The notes under the pieces were generated by a model that made no database searches, was not told where the DNA came from, and saw nothing but the letters and a program-made list of their open reading frames with translations. DNA of 44,723 bases from Deltaproteobacteria bacterium (GTDB taxonomy: Bacteria > Myxococcota > B64-G9): the NCBI GenBank assembly GCA_016935365.1, contig JAFGRB010000193.1, positions 1-44,723 of the forward strand, read 5' to 3'. Each line of letters begins with the position of its first letter. Position 1 is the first letter of the stretch. This document shows positions 1 through 7,867 of this stretch, piece after piece. The position numbers and the translations under genes are program-made.

Positions 1-18
1 AGGCCCCAGCGGGGCCTT
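1..18. terminator. Hairpin, possible terminator of a gene left of the window
   Basis: Perfect 7-bp stem (1-7 with 11-17) and a 3-nt loop, GC-rich, followed by two T. It could end a gene outside the window or belong to the same terminator cluster as the next two hairpins. No coding sequence is seen with it. Confidence 0.45.
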
Positions 19-28
19 CCAGACGTGC

Positions 29-50
29 AAGCCCCCTTTGGAGGGGGCTT
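29..50. terminator. Hairpin in terminator cluster
   Basis: Nine-bp stem (29-37 with 42-50) with a 4-nt loop; it starts with AA and ends with TT, so it could work in either direction. It lies between the first hairpin and the end of the secA-like gene. Confidence 0.5.
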
Positions 51-57
51 CCTAATA

Positions 58-76
58 CCTCGCCCTCTGGGCGAGG
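58..76 (-). terminator. Terminator hairpin of the secA-like gene
   Basis: Perfect 8-bp stem (58-65 with 69-76) and a 3-nt loop, four bases beyond the stop codon of the leftward secA-like gene. It has no long U tract. Confidence 0.6.
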
Positions 77-80
77 TTGA

Positions 81-2522
81 TTATTCGGACTTCCGCTTTC
101 TCCATCCTCTGCGCAGCAAGGATCCCAGCTTGTAGCCCACCGGCACGAACCAGAACAGCGCGGCCAGCACGGCCGCCCAGGCGCCGGCGCCGATCTGGCG
201 CGGGCTTGCGATCGACAGCTGCCACTCGAAGGGGTTGTCGTTGATCAAGTAGGTCCAGGTGGACGCCGGGCCACGGAGCTCGTTTGGATCCAGCTCCGGG
301 CCCGAGGCGCGCGCGGCTTCCAAGCTCTCGGCGACGCTCGTCTCGACGTAGGCCTGCATGTCCTCGAAGGCCGCGGCGGCATGCTCGAGGTAGATCTGGA
401 GGGGATCCCGGCTTCCGACCACGTTCAGGTAGGCGGACTCGCGGATGTCGGCCAGGTGGGCCAGGAAGCTGCTCCAGCCGAGATCCAGAAAGTGCAGGCC
501 GATCTGGCGCTCGCGCTCGGCCAGGGCCACGGCGCCGAGCTCGGCGAGCAAGGCCGCGTGCAGGTCGGGCCTAGAGCCTGCCAGCAGGCCGGGCTCGCCC
601 GCCGCGAGAACGCGGCTTCTCGCCTCGTGCTGCGCGCGGCGCTTCTCCTCGGCATAGGCCGAGTAGCTCCACAGCGTGCGCCGGATGTCCATGTTCTGGC
701 CCTCGATGATGTTCTGCACCCGGGCCACGTTCCGGTGCACGGCCGGGTCCTGGATCGGCCGGCCCGGCTCGATGCGAGAGGCGCGCCGCGGCGCGATCAG
801 CTCACCGATCCCGAAGCGCTGCATGAGGGGGTCGGCCAGGGAGATGAAGAAGCGCGACACGCCGGGATCGCCCTGGCGGCCGGCGCGGCCTCGCAGCTGG
901 CGGTCGATCCGCCGGCTCTCGTGCCGGTTGGTGCCGATGACGTACAGGCCGCCGCTCTCCACCACCCGCTCGCGGCTGCGCTCGTCCGAGCCGCCGAGCC
1001 GGATGTCCGTGCCGCGCCCGGCCATGTTGGTCGAGACCGTGACCGCGCCCGGTGCGCCGGCCTCGGAGACGATGGCGGCCTCCGCCTCGTCGTTGGCCGC
1101 GTTGAGCACCGCGCAGTCGATGCCGGCCGCCCTGAGGCGTCGGGCGAGTCGCTCGGACTCCTGGACGCTGCTCGTCCCGATCAGCACCGGCTGGCCCCGG
1201 GCGCGGGCGGCGCGGACCTCGCGCTCGACCGCCGCGTGCTTGGTCTCCAGGTCGGCGAACAGCACATCGGGGCGATCCTCGCGAATGCAGGGCCGGTTCG
1301 GAGGGATGATCGCGGTGTGCAGGTCGTAGAACTCGGCGAACTCCCGATCCGCGGGCAGGGCCGTGCCGGTCATGCCGCTGAGCTTCGGGTACAGGCGCAT
1401 GAAGTGCTGGGTGGTGATCGAGTTGAGGACCCGGCCCTGGTCGGCCAGACAGAGTCCCTCCTTGGCCTCCACGGCACGCTGCAGGCCGTCCGGCCAGTGG
1501 CGGTCGCGGTGCACGCGGCCGGTGAACTCGTCGACTTGCTCCACCCGCCCGTCCCGCACGATGTAGTCCACGTCGCGCTCGAGCAGCACCCGGGCGTGGA
1601 GAGCCTGGTTCAAGCGTGTCAGCAGGCCGAGGTTCTGCGGGGCGTGCAGATCGCCGCTGCCCAGCAGGCGCTCGGCCTCCTCCGCGCCGGCCTCGGTCAG
1701 ATAGACGTTGCGCCGGTTCTCGTCGGTCTCGAAGTGCTCCCCCGGGCGGAGCGAGCCGGCCAGGCGGGCGAGGCGGGTGCGCTGCGCGTCGCCGGGGACG
1801 TCGTCACAGCCGGCGATGACCATGGGCACGCGCGCCGAGTCGATCAGGATCGAGTCGGCCTCGTCCACGATGGCGAAGTGCCGGGGACGGAGGATCGCGT
1901 CCTGCGGATGCCGGACGATGCTCTCCCGCAGGAAGTCGTAGCCGGCTTCCTTGGCCGTCAGGTAGGTGACGTCCGCCCGGTAGGCCGACCGCCGGGCCGC
2001 GGCGTCCATGCCCTCGGAGATGGATGCGACCTCGAGCCCCAGCCGCGCGTAGACGGGCCGCATCCAGGCCGCGTCCCGCGAGGCCAGGTAGTCGTTGAAG
2101 GTCAGCACGTGCACGCCGCGGCCCGAGAGCGCGTTCAGGCAGGCCGGCAGCACGGCGGCGAGCGTCTTGCCCTCGCCGGTCTGCATCTCGACGAGCCGGC
2201 CTCGGTGGAGGGCCAGCGCGGCGATCATCTGCACCTCGAACAGGCGCAGGTCCAGCGACCTGGCCGCCGCCTCCCGCGCGAGCGCATACGTCTCCGGCAG
2301 CAGCGTGTCGGGCGACTGGCCGGATCGCGCCCGGCGCCGGAGCTCGGCAGCGCGCGAGACCAGGCCGCGATCGCTCGCGGCCTGGAGGTCCAGCTCGCGC
2401 GCCAGCGCGTCGATCCGCTCGAGCTCGCGCGCGTAAGCGCCGAGGTCGCGCTCGACCGTCTTGCCGCGGAAGCGGTTGACCCGGTCCGCGATCCGGGTCC
2501 AGAGCCCGGTCTTTCTTCTCAT
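81..2522 (-). CDS. SecA-like preprotein translocase ATPase with C-terminal membrane helix
   Basis: A DEAD/DEAH motor ATPase of the SecA family, which drives proteins through the SecYEG channel. All core motor motifs are present: Walker A MQTGEGKT at residues 113-120, DEAD at 220-223, then LYPKLSGMTGTA, TNMAGRGTDI, GTNRHESRRIDRQLRGRAGR and GDPGVSRFF. At 813 residues it is shorter than classical SecA (about 900). The usual C-terminal Cys/His zinc tail that contacts SecB and lipid is absent. The last 36 residues instead hold a hydrophobic Ala/Leu/Trp/Phe helix followed by a basic RRGWRKRKSE end, which looks like a membrane anchor. The ATG at 2522 has AGGGGA upstream; longer in-frame extensions overlap the preceding gene and look non-coding. 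It is probably an accessory SecA rather than the housekeeping one, an inference from the altered C-terminus. Confidence 0.9.
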   Translation of the reverse strand: MRRKTGLWTRIADRVNRFRGKTVERDLGAYARELERIDALARELDLQAASDRGLVSRAAELRRRARSGQSPDTLLPETYALAREAAARSLDLRLFEVQMIAALALHRGRLVEMQTGEGKTLAAVLPACLNALSGRGVHVLTFNDYLASRDAAWMRPVYARLGLEVASISEGMDAAARRSAYRADVTYLTAKEAGYDFLRESIVRHPQDAILRPRHFAIVDEADSILIDSARVPMVIAGCDDVPGDAQRTRLARLAGSLRPGEHFETDENRRNVYLTEAGAEEAERLLGSGDLHAPQNLGLLTRLNQALHARVLLERDVDYIVRDGRVEQVDEFTGRVHRDRHWPDGLQRAVEAKEGLCLADQGRVLNSITTQHFMRLYPKLSGMTGTALPADREFAEFYDLHTAIIPPNRPCIREDRPDVLFADLETKHAAVEREVRAARARGQPVLIGTSSVQESERLARRLRAAGIDCAVLNAANDEAEAAIVSEAGAPGAVTVSTNMAGRGTDIRLGGSDERSRERVVESGGLYVIGTNRHESRRIDRQLRGRAGRQGDPGVSRFFISLADPLMQRFGIGELIAPRRASRIEPGRPIQDPAVHRNVARVQNIIEGQNMDIRRTLWSYSAYAEEKRRAQHEARSRVLAAGEPGLLAGSRPDLHAALLAELGAVALAERERQIGLHFLDLGWSSFLAHLADIRESAYLNVVGSRDPLQIYLEHAAAAFEDMQAYVETSVAESLEAARASGPELDPNELRGPASTWTYLINDNPFEWQLSIASPRQIGAGAWAAVLAALFWFVPVGYKLGSLLRRGWRKRKSE

Positions 2523-2596
2523 CGCTATTCCCCTGTCTGCTGTCCACGCCGGCCTCGGGCCGGGTCGAGAGTCGTCCACGCTGCTGTCGAATCGGA

Positions 2597-2923
2597 TCAG
2601 CAGATGGGCAGGGGAGGGCTCAGGCCGGAGAAGCCGAGCCGGTCTGCAGCCTGCGCCGGTGGAAGGATCCACCGGCCCAGCAGGACCGCGGCGGGCTCTG
2701 CCGGCGAGCACGCGGTCCAGGGTGCCGGCAGGACCGGGTCGGGGAGATCGGGGTACAGGGGCAGCAGATCGCGCCCGGTCGCGTCCGCCTGCGCGCAGAT
2801 CCGCACCTGCTCCTGTCCGTCGAGGCCGGGCCGGGGGCTGTGCTCCAGGGCCGCGAGCTGGAAGAAGGCGAACAGCAGGCCCAGGCGGAGCCACGTGGCC
2901 GGGGATGCGATCCGCGCGCGCAT
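2597..2923 (-). CDS. Small secreted or membrane-anchored protein of unknown function
   Basis: A 108-residue reading frame with a basic start (MRARIASPATWLR), one hydrophobic segment (residues about 11-24) typical of a signal peptide or anchor, and a Pro-rich tail with a few Cys. I do not recognise the family. Support comes mainly from context: a TTGACA-N17-CATGCT promoter ends 7 nt before the ATG, and the gene lies 74 bp upstream of the secA-like gene in the same direction, so both may share a transcript. It could instead be a leader region. Confidence 0.5.
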   Translation of the reverse strand: MRARIASPATWLRLGLLFAFFQLAALEHSPRPGLDGQEQVRICAQADATGRDLLPLYPDLPDPVLPAPWTACSPAEPAAVLLGRWILPPAQAADRLGFSGLSPPLPIC

Positions 2924-2929
2924 GCCCCC

Positions 2930-2980
2930 AGCATGGGGTCTGTCGGGAGCCTTGTCAATGCCCGGGCGCTGTCCTAGCTT
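2930..2980. promoter_or_regulatory. Divergent promoters sharing one -35 element
   Basis: Leftward: TTGACA (2958-2953), 17-bp spacer, CATGCT (2935-2930). Rightward: TTGTCA (2952-2957), 17-bp spacer, TAGCTT (2975-2980). The two -35 hexamers overlap because TTGTCAA reads TTGACAA on the other strand. The expected start points fall on or next to the ATG codons at 2923 (leftward) and 2988 (rightward), so both mRNAs could be leaderless. Confidence 0.6.
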
Positions 2981-2987
2981 TATGCGG

Positions 2988-3734
2988 ATGGAACGGATCG
3001 TCAGGATCGTGCAAGCGGCGAGGCGCGTGCTCGAGCGCAAGGGCGTCGCGTGGATGGCCTGGAAGCTCGCCATCGGCCTCGCCACGGTGGGCTGGGTCGC
3101 CCTGCTCTACATGCCCGTGTCCGAGTGGACCTCCGGCCGCCATCACGATCTGATGACGCCGCTCGACAGGGCCATCCCCTTCGTGCCCTGGACCTGGTGG
3201 ATCTACTTTCCGGGCTACCTCTTCGGGCTGTTCGTGGCCGTGGTGGCCATACGGCGCGATGCGGTCTTCTACCGCACGGTCCTGGCCATCATGATCGCCC
3301 AGGTGCTCAACTCGGCGATCTACCTGCTGCTGCCCTCGACCTACCCGCGGCCGCTCGACTGGCAGGGCGCGGGCCTGACCGCCGAGGCCATCCGCTGGTT
3401 CTGGACCGTCGACCCGCCCAACAACACCTTCCCGTCCTCGCACGTGACCATGGCCGTGCTGGCGGCCTGGGGTCTGTGGCGCGAGCGGAACCCCTGGCGC
3501 TGGATCCCGAGCGCGACCGCTTTGGGCATCATCCTCACCGTGCACACCGCCAAGCAGCACTACTGGATCGACACCCTGGCCGGCATCGGCATGGCGCTCG
3601 CCTGCGGCGGGGCCGTGTTCCGGCTGCTGCCCCTGCGGGCTTGCGACGTACGAGAGAGCGATGCAGGATCGCTCCCGATGGCGAGCGATCCATCGAGAGG
3701 AGGAAGCGATGTGGCGTGTGTTCATGGTCATTAG
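2988..3734 (+). CDS. PAP2-family membrane phosphatase (AUR1-like)
   Basis: An integral membrane phosphatase or phosphotransferase of the PAP2 superfamily, likely acting on a lipid phosphate or phosphoinositol-type substrate at the membrane. It has about six hydrophobic segments. The C2 motif is FPSSH with its catalytic His and the C3 motif is HTAKQHYWID with the second His and Asp; the KQHY form is typical of AUR1/PAP2_3 members. The ATG at 2988 sits where the promoter predicts transcription to start; ATG 2982, in frame, is the alternative. The tail runs into the start of the next gene by 26 bp, so the last residues (Ser/Asp-rich) may be poorly conserved. Substrate unknown. Confidence 0.85.
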   Translation: MERIVRIVQAARRVLERKGVAWMAWKLAIGLATVGWVALLYMPVSEWTSGRHHDLMTPLDRAIPFVPWTWWIYFPGYLFGLFVAVVAIRRDAVFYRTVLAIMIAQVLNSAIYLLLPSTYPRPLDWQGAGLTAEAIRWFWTVDPPNNTFPSSHVTMAVLAAWGLWRERNPWRWIPSATALGIILTVHTAKQHYWIDTLAGIGMALACGGAVFRLLPLRACDVRESDAGSLPMASDPSRGGSDVACVHGH

Positions 3735-4086
3735 CCTGATTCTGGGACTGAGCAGCACAGCGATGGCCGACTGGGTCAAGGGCGATCCGCTCGAGGTGAA
3801 GTGGAAGGGCAAGTGGTACCCGGCCAAGATCATCGCGATCAAGGGCGCTGAGTACAAGATCCACTATGACGGTTTTGCGGACAGCTGGGACGAGTTCGTC
3901 AAGGCCGGCCGGATGCGCCCGGTCGGCGGCTGGAAGGTCGGCGCCGAGCTCGAGGTGAAATGGAAGGGCAAGTGGTACCCGGCCAAGATCATCGCGACCA
4001 GGGGCGCAAAGTACAAGATCCACTACGACGGCTTTGAGGACAGCTGGGACGAGCTCGTGCCCCTGCCCCGGATGCGCAAGAAGTAG
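3709..4086 (+). CDS. Secreted protein with two tandem Tudor/Agenet-like barrels
   Basis: A 125-residue protein with a signal peptide (MWRVFMVISLILGLSSTAMA) and two nearly identical units of the form EVKWKGKWYPAKII...YKIHYDGF.DSWDE. This W-x-A...Y-x-V/I-H-Y...W-D-E pattern is that of Tudor-knot, Agenet and chromo-barrel small beta-barrels. In eukaryotes these bind methylated peptides or RNA; the role in exported bacterial proteins is unknown. The start at 3709 has a strong AGAGGAGG ribosome-binding site and overlaps the PAP2 gene end. A terminator follows. Confidence 0.85.
   Translation: MWRVFMVISLILGLSSTAMADWVKGDPLEVKWKGKWYPAKIIAIKGAEYKIHYDGFADSWDEFVKAGRMRPVGGWKVGAELEVKWKGKWYPAKIIATRGAKYKIHYDGFEDSWDELVPLPRMRKK
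3790..4059 (+). repeat. Intragenic tandem duplication, 159-bp period
   Basis: Two copies begin at 3790 and 3949 with the same bases (ctcgaggtgaa). They stay about 90% identical at the DNA level across the barrel-coding part, including synonymous sites, which indicates a recent duplication or gene conversion. Confidence 0.8.
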
Positions 4087-4088
4087 CG

Positions 4089-4130
4089 CACTGAGCGAAG
4101 GGGGCGAGGGCCCCCTTCGAGCTCTCAGTG
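4089..4130. terminator. Bidirectional terminator between convergent genes
   Basis: A 10-bp GC-rich stem (4096-4105 with 4110-4119, 4-nt loop) is nested inside an outer 7-bp stem (4089-4095 with 4124-4130). It begins just after one stop codon and contains the stop codon of the opposite gene. Confidence 0.75.
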
Positions 4131-4685
4131 GTGGCGGCGGTGGCGGTCCCGGCGATCGCGCCGGTCCTCGCGGAGCTCCTCCCGGCTCTCGCGCAGCTCC
4201 TGCCGTGCCATGGTGATCAGCTTGTCGAGCAGCACGCCCTTCTTCTGGTAGTCGGCCGGGCTGGCCTCGCCGCGCTTGAAGAGCTGCTGCATGTCGCGGA
4301 TCTGGACGGCCACCGCGCGGGTCTTGCGCGCGTCGCGGCGCTTCTCCCGGGCATCGTGCCTGTCGTCGCGGGTGCCGGAGTGCGCCTCGCGGCGCGCATC
4401 AGCCGCCTCGCGCTCGGACTCGCGCAGATCCTCGCGGATCCACTCCCGGAGGCGCCGGTCGGCGTCCTTCTCGGCCCGCTTGTCGTGGCGCTTCACCGCG
4501 CGCTTCCAGTCGCGGACGATGTCCTCGATGCGCCGCAGGTCGCGCTGGTCGTCTCGCACCTCGCGCTTGTCCTTGTGGACCTCGGAGCCGCCGCGCAGGC
4601 GCTGCGCCTGGGCCGGCATGGCGAACAGCCCGCAGAGGCCGAACGCGAACGACAGCACGAGTGCTCGGGGTACTCTCAGCTTCAT
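4125..4685 (-). CDS. Periplasmic charged, coiled-coil protein of unknown function
   Basis: A 186-residue protein with a clear signal peptide ending AMPAQAQ (residues 1-28). The rest is almost all Arg, Asp, Glu and Lys in heptad-like spacing (RDDQRDLRRIEDIVRDWKRA, REDLRESEREAADARREA), so it is probably a long alpha-helical rod, ending in a basic/His tail (RRDRRDRHRRHH). The ATG at 4685 has TCAGGAGA upstream; an in-frame extension to 4769 lacks such a site. I cannot assign a function. A Spy/CpxP-like chaperone or envelope spacer are possibilities from shape only. Confidence 0.8.
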   Translation of the reverse strand: MKLRVPRALVLSFAFGLCGLFAMPAQAQRLRGGSEVHKDKREVRDDQRDLRRIEDIVRDWKRAVKRHDKRAEKDADRRLREWIREDLRESEREAADARREAHSGTRDDRHDAREKRRDARKTRAVAVQIRDMQQLFKRGEASPADYQKKGVLLDKLITMARQELRESREELREDRRDRRDRHRRHH

Positions 4686-4821
4686 CTCTTGTCTCCTGAA
4701 TGAAGGGTTCATACTGCTCCTGGAAAGCCAGGACAGATAGATCGTCTTCGGGAGGGGATCGAGAGTCAAGAGGCTTGTAAACAGGACACCTTGTATCTGT
4801 TAGTCGTGCCTCGGAGAGGCG

Positions 4822-7203
4822 TCAGAGCTTGTTGAGCGAGCGCAGGCGCATCATGTCGCCGAAGGAGGCCTTGAGCCGCAGGCGCCCCTGCAGGTAGGCG
4901 CGCTCTCCGCTGAGCTCGCCGGCCGAGAGCGCCCGCAGCGTCCGGGTGTCCATCTCGTAGCAGATCTCGGCCGTCGCGACCGGGCCGCTCGCCTTCTCGG
5001 GGGCTGCGGCCCGGCCGTCGGCGAAGACGATCAAGTAGTGCTCGCCGATGTCCGGGAAGGAGTACTGCATGGTCTTGTTCCAGCCCTCGAAGTTGTGGCG
5101 GACGGCCTGGCAGCCGAACTTGGCCTGCTCGGCCGAGAGGATCTCGAGCAGGGCCGCGCCCCGGATGCTGGGACCGCGCTCCTCGGGCCTCGCGGGCGGC
5201 GGCCTCCGGAGGAGCCGCGCGCGCCAGGCGCCGAGCCTGTGCCGCACGCGTGCCGAGAGCGATGCGGGCCGGGCGCGCTCCACGGCCAGCCCGCGGGCGA
5301 GCAGATCCGCGGCCGCGTCGTCGAGCCCGAGCGCGGCCAGCTGCTGCCGCGAGGGCAGCCCGCTTCGCACGTCCCAGCCGCGCAGCGCGTAGTACTCGTC
5401 CCGCACCCGCAAGAAGTCCGCAAGCTCGACCCGGCGCCCCCGCTGGGACACGATCCGTCCGCCCGGGCCCGGGGCCAGCAGCTCGGGGTCGGCCACGTGG
5501 GTGTCGATCGGCTGGCTGTGCCACTCGCTGCACAGCACGTCGTCGCTGCGCGCCCGGTGCCCCTCGCGGAGCAGGATGGCCCGCTGCAGGTTGAAGACCC
5601 GCTCCCCGATGCGGTAGAGATCGGCCTCGCTGAACTGCGCGCCCAGGGCGGCCGTGAGGATCCGGCTCTCAAAGCTCGGATCGCCGGCGTGATCCTCGCC
5701 GCGGGGCACGTCGATGAGCGGGAACATCCAGTCGCACAGCCCCACGCTCTCCTTGGCGAGCTGGCGGTCCTGGATCCGCCTGGCCGCCTCGGCCTTGCCC
5801 TCGAGGGTGGACATGTCGGCCGCCAGCTCGCTGCCCCAGAAGCGCTTCGCGATCCGGCGGGCCACCTGGCTCGAGATGTGGGCCCCGGGCACGCTCTTGG
5901 CCCAGCTCGACCACTGCGAGAGCACCAGGCCCGCCTCGTGGAGCTGCTGGATCGGCTCGCGGGTCTCGAAGGGGAAGAGCAGGGCGTTGACCGTGCAGTA
6001 GCGCGGGTCGTAGGGATCGCTGCGAGACAGCAGCGCCTCGGCCTCGGGGCCGCAGGCGCGGGCCGCGCCCTGCGCGCCCAGGCAGAGCAGCTCGCCGAAG
6101 CCCTCCCGCCTCGAGACCTTGCCCACCAGGTCCTCGATGAAGTCCAGGCTGCCGAGCGCGTCGAGCGCGAGCCCGCTCTGCCTCACCAGGTCGAGCCCGG
6201 CCTCCCGGCAGCGCAGCAGCCACTCGATCAGCGACTGGATCTCCCAGGTGTCGACCCCGTGGGCGTCGCAGACGCGCATGGCCAGGAAGGGCACGTCGCT
6301 GTCGGCCCCGTAGTGATCCCAGGCGTGCTGCAGGTAGAAGAAGCGCGACTGGCACATGAACTTGCCGCGCGTGCCGTCGTCGGCCGTGTAGGTGACCCGG
6401 GGGCAGTGGCCCATGCAGGCGAAGCAGACGGCCTTGCGCGTCTTCGGGCCGTGGGCCATGAAGTCGAGCCCCCAGACCTTGACGTTGCCGCGTTTGTAAG
6501 AACGGATCTGGCGGTCGATCCGCTGCAGGCTCTCGCGGTCGGCCGGCTCGACGCGTCGCCGGCTGCCGCGCACGGCCACGGCCTTGAGCCCCTTGGCGCC
6601 CATGACCGCGCCCATGCCGCCGCTGCAGCTCGCGTCGCCGTCGGCGAAGACCGTGGCCAGCGGCACGCGCTTCTCGCCGGCCGGCCCGATCGCCATGACC
6701 TTTGAGCCGGGCGCGGCGCGCGATTCCATCCGCGCCCGGGCCTCGACCGCGCTCGCGCCCCACAGGTCCGAGGCCGGGCGGATCGCGACCGCGTCGTCCT
6801 CGACGAAGAGGCAGACCGGCTCCTCCGCCTTGCCCTGCACCACCATGCCGTCGAGGCCGCAGAAGCGCAGCTCCGCCCCGAAGCGGCCGCCCAGGTTGCC
6901 GTAGCAGAAGTGGTCCCGGCCGCCGTGGCCCGGTGCCGGCAGCGGGCTCTTGCCGAAGATGCCCCAGCGCGAGCCGCCCAGCCCGCCGGGCATGCCCGCC
7001 AGCGGGCCGACCGAGACGATCAGACGGTTGGCCTGGTCGTCGAAGCGGCAGCCGGGCGGCACCTCGTCGTGGTAGATGCCGGTCGCGAGCCCGCGCCCGC
7101 CCAGGAAGCGCTCGGCGAGCCGGCCCGTGTCCTCGAGGGACGTCTCGCCCGAGCCGAGATCGACCCGCAGGAACTTTCCGGCGTATGCCTTCGGCAAGCC
7201 CAT
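4822..7203 (-). CDS. AOR-family tungsten oxidoreductase fused to an SCP2 sterol-carrier domain
   Basis: Residues 1 to about 630 form an aldehyde:ferredoxin oxidoreductase family enzyme (tungsten or molybdenum bis-pterin plus one 4Fe-4S). It begins with the family start (YAGKFLRVDLGSGE), has GRGLA and the cluster motif CFACMGHC (Cys260, Cys263, Cys267), and the RVFNLQRAILLREG signature. After a basic, Pro-rich linker, the last 100 or so residues (about 690-793; FPDIGEHYLIVFADG, GERAYLQGRLRLKASFGD) look like an SCP2 lipid-binding domain. Normal AORs are 600-650 residues, so at 793 this is a true extension. The fusion suggests oxidation or reduction of a hydrophobic aldehyde or acid delivered by the SCP2 part (inference). 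The start has GAGGACAGG upstream. It is transcribed alone. Confidence 0.92.
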   Translation of the reverse strand: MGLPKAYAGKFLRVDLGSGETSLEDTGRLAERFLGGRGLATGIYHDEVPPGCRFDDQANRLIVSVGPLAGMPGGLGGSRWGIFGKSPLPAPGHGGRDHFCYGNLGGRFGAELRFCGLDGMVVQGKAEEPVCLFVEDDAVAIRPASDLWGASAVEARARMESRAAPGSKVMAIGPAGEKRVPLATVFADGDASCSGGMGAVMGAKGLKAVAVRGSRRRVEPADRESLQRIDRQIRSYKRGNVKVWGLDFMAHGPKTRKAVCFACMGHCPRVTYTADDGTRGKFMCQSRFFYLQHAWDHYGADSDVPFLAMRVCDAHGVDTWEIQSLIEWLLRCREAGLDLVRQSGLALDALGSLDFIEDLVGKVSRREGFGELLCLGAQGAARACGPEAEALLSRSDPYDPRYCTVNALLFPFETREPIQQLHEAGLVLSQWSSWAKSVPGAHISSQVARRIAKRFWGSELAADMSTLEGKAEAARRIQDRQLAKESVGLCDWMFPLIDVPRGEDHAGDPSFESRILTAALGAQFSEADLYRIGERVFNLQRAILLREGHRARSDDVLCSEWHSQPIDTHVADPELLAPGPGGRIVSQRGRRVELADFLRVRDEYYALRGWDVRSGLPSRQQLAALGLDDAAADLLARGLAVERARPASLSARVRHRLGAWRARLLRRPPPARPEERGPSIRGAALLEILSAEQAKFGCQAVRHNFEGWNKTMQYSFPDIGEHYLIVFADGRAAAPEKASGPVATAEICYEMDTRTLRALSAGELSGERAYLQGRLRLKASFGDMMRLRSLNKL

Positions 7204-7223
7204 CGCCTGTCCTCGCCGGCGGC

Positions 7224-7252
7224 AGTATGGACCAATCCAGCCCGCGAGACAA
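7224..7252 (-). promoter_or_regulatory. Promoter of the AOR-SCP2 gene
   Basis: On the minus strand: TTGTCT (7252-7247), exactly 17 bp, CATACT (7229-7224), giving a leader of about 15 nt before the ATG at 7203. Confidence 0.6.
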
Positions 7253-7305
7253 TGCCGGGCCGGCGTGGACGCCGGTTCATCGCCGGATCGCTGAGGGAGT
7301 CTCTA

Positions 7306-7797
7306 TCACTCCGGTGTGACCTGTGCGGTGAACTCGAATAACGGGTGGCAGATGCAGGGAACGAAGAAGGACTTCTCCCAGGACTGGTAGCCTTCCATCT
7401 TCACCCGGATGTGGTTTTCCCTGCCCAAGATGGGATAATTCTCGTCGAGTACGATGAAGGCGATGGGGATGTTCTCGAGCTCGCAGTCGCATTCCTCGTT
7501 GCCGATGCCTCCGTCCTGGCCTCCATCCGGGCCTCCATCCGGGCCTACCAGGCGTCCGTTGAAGTACACCCGGGTAGGGCAGCAGATGGGCTTGTCGTCG
7601 GGGTCGACTACCGTGACTTGGATCGACGAGCTGGAAAAATTGCCGTCGCAGGGGCCCGGGTTGCAGCCGTCGGATTCGCCGGCGTCAGCGTCCAAGCCGG
7701 CGTCAGCGTCCAAGCCGGCGTCAGGCTGGGCGTCCAGGCCGTTGCAGGCCGAGAGGGCCAGCAAGCTTAACGAAAAGACGATGGCGTAGCGGATCAT
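7306..7797 (-). CDS. Lipoprotein with Asp/Ala and Gly/Asp repeats
   Basis: A 163-residue lipoprotein: signal peptide with lipobox LSAC (Cys18), then a spacer of repeated Ala-Gly-Leu-Asp-Ala-Asp units encoded by an 18-bp tandem repeat at about 7680-7725, and a second low-complexity run (GPDGGPDGGQDGG) at 7512-7550. The remainder has paired Cys residues and a beta-rich, carboxypeptidase-regulatory-like character (IQVTVVDPDDKPICCPTRVYF, HIRVKMEGYQSWEKSF), as in secreted single-domain beta-sandwiches. Its role is unknown; surface display is likely. Low-complexity acidic stalks after the lipobox are common in Myxococcota. TTGACA lies upstream on the minus strand at 7834-7829. Confidence 0.85.
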   Translation of the reverse strand: MIRYAIVFSLSLLALSACNGLDAQPDAGLDADAGLDADAGESDGCNPGPCDGNFSSSSIQVTVVDPDDKPICCPTRVYFNGRLVGPDGGPDGGQDGGIGNEECDCELENIPIAFIVLDENYPILGRENHIRVKMEGYQSWEKSFFVPCICHPLFEFTAQVTPE

Positions 7798-7867
7798 CCT
7801 CTCCGATCCTCGAACGCCGGGCTAGATGTGTCAAGCCGTCGCGGGCTGAGCAATCCGCGCTGTCGCG

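Noticed and set aside
381-3734. Very long open frame running antisense to the SecA-like gene into the PAP2 gene
   Set aside because: Only its last quarter (from 2988) encodes a recognisable protein. The rest is a by-product of high GC opposite a clear SecA.
7512-7731. Short tandem repeats considered as CRISPR
   Set aside because: They are in-frame low-complexity codons of a lipoprotein stalk without spacers.
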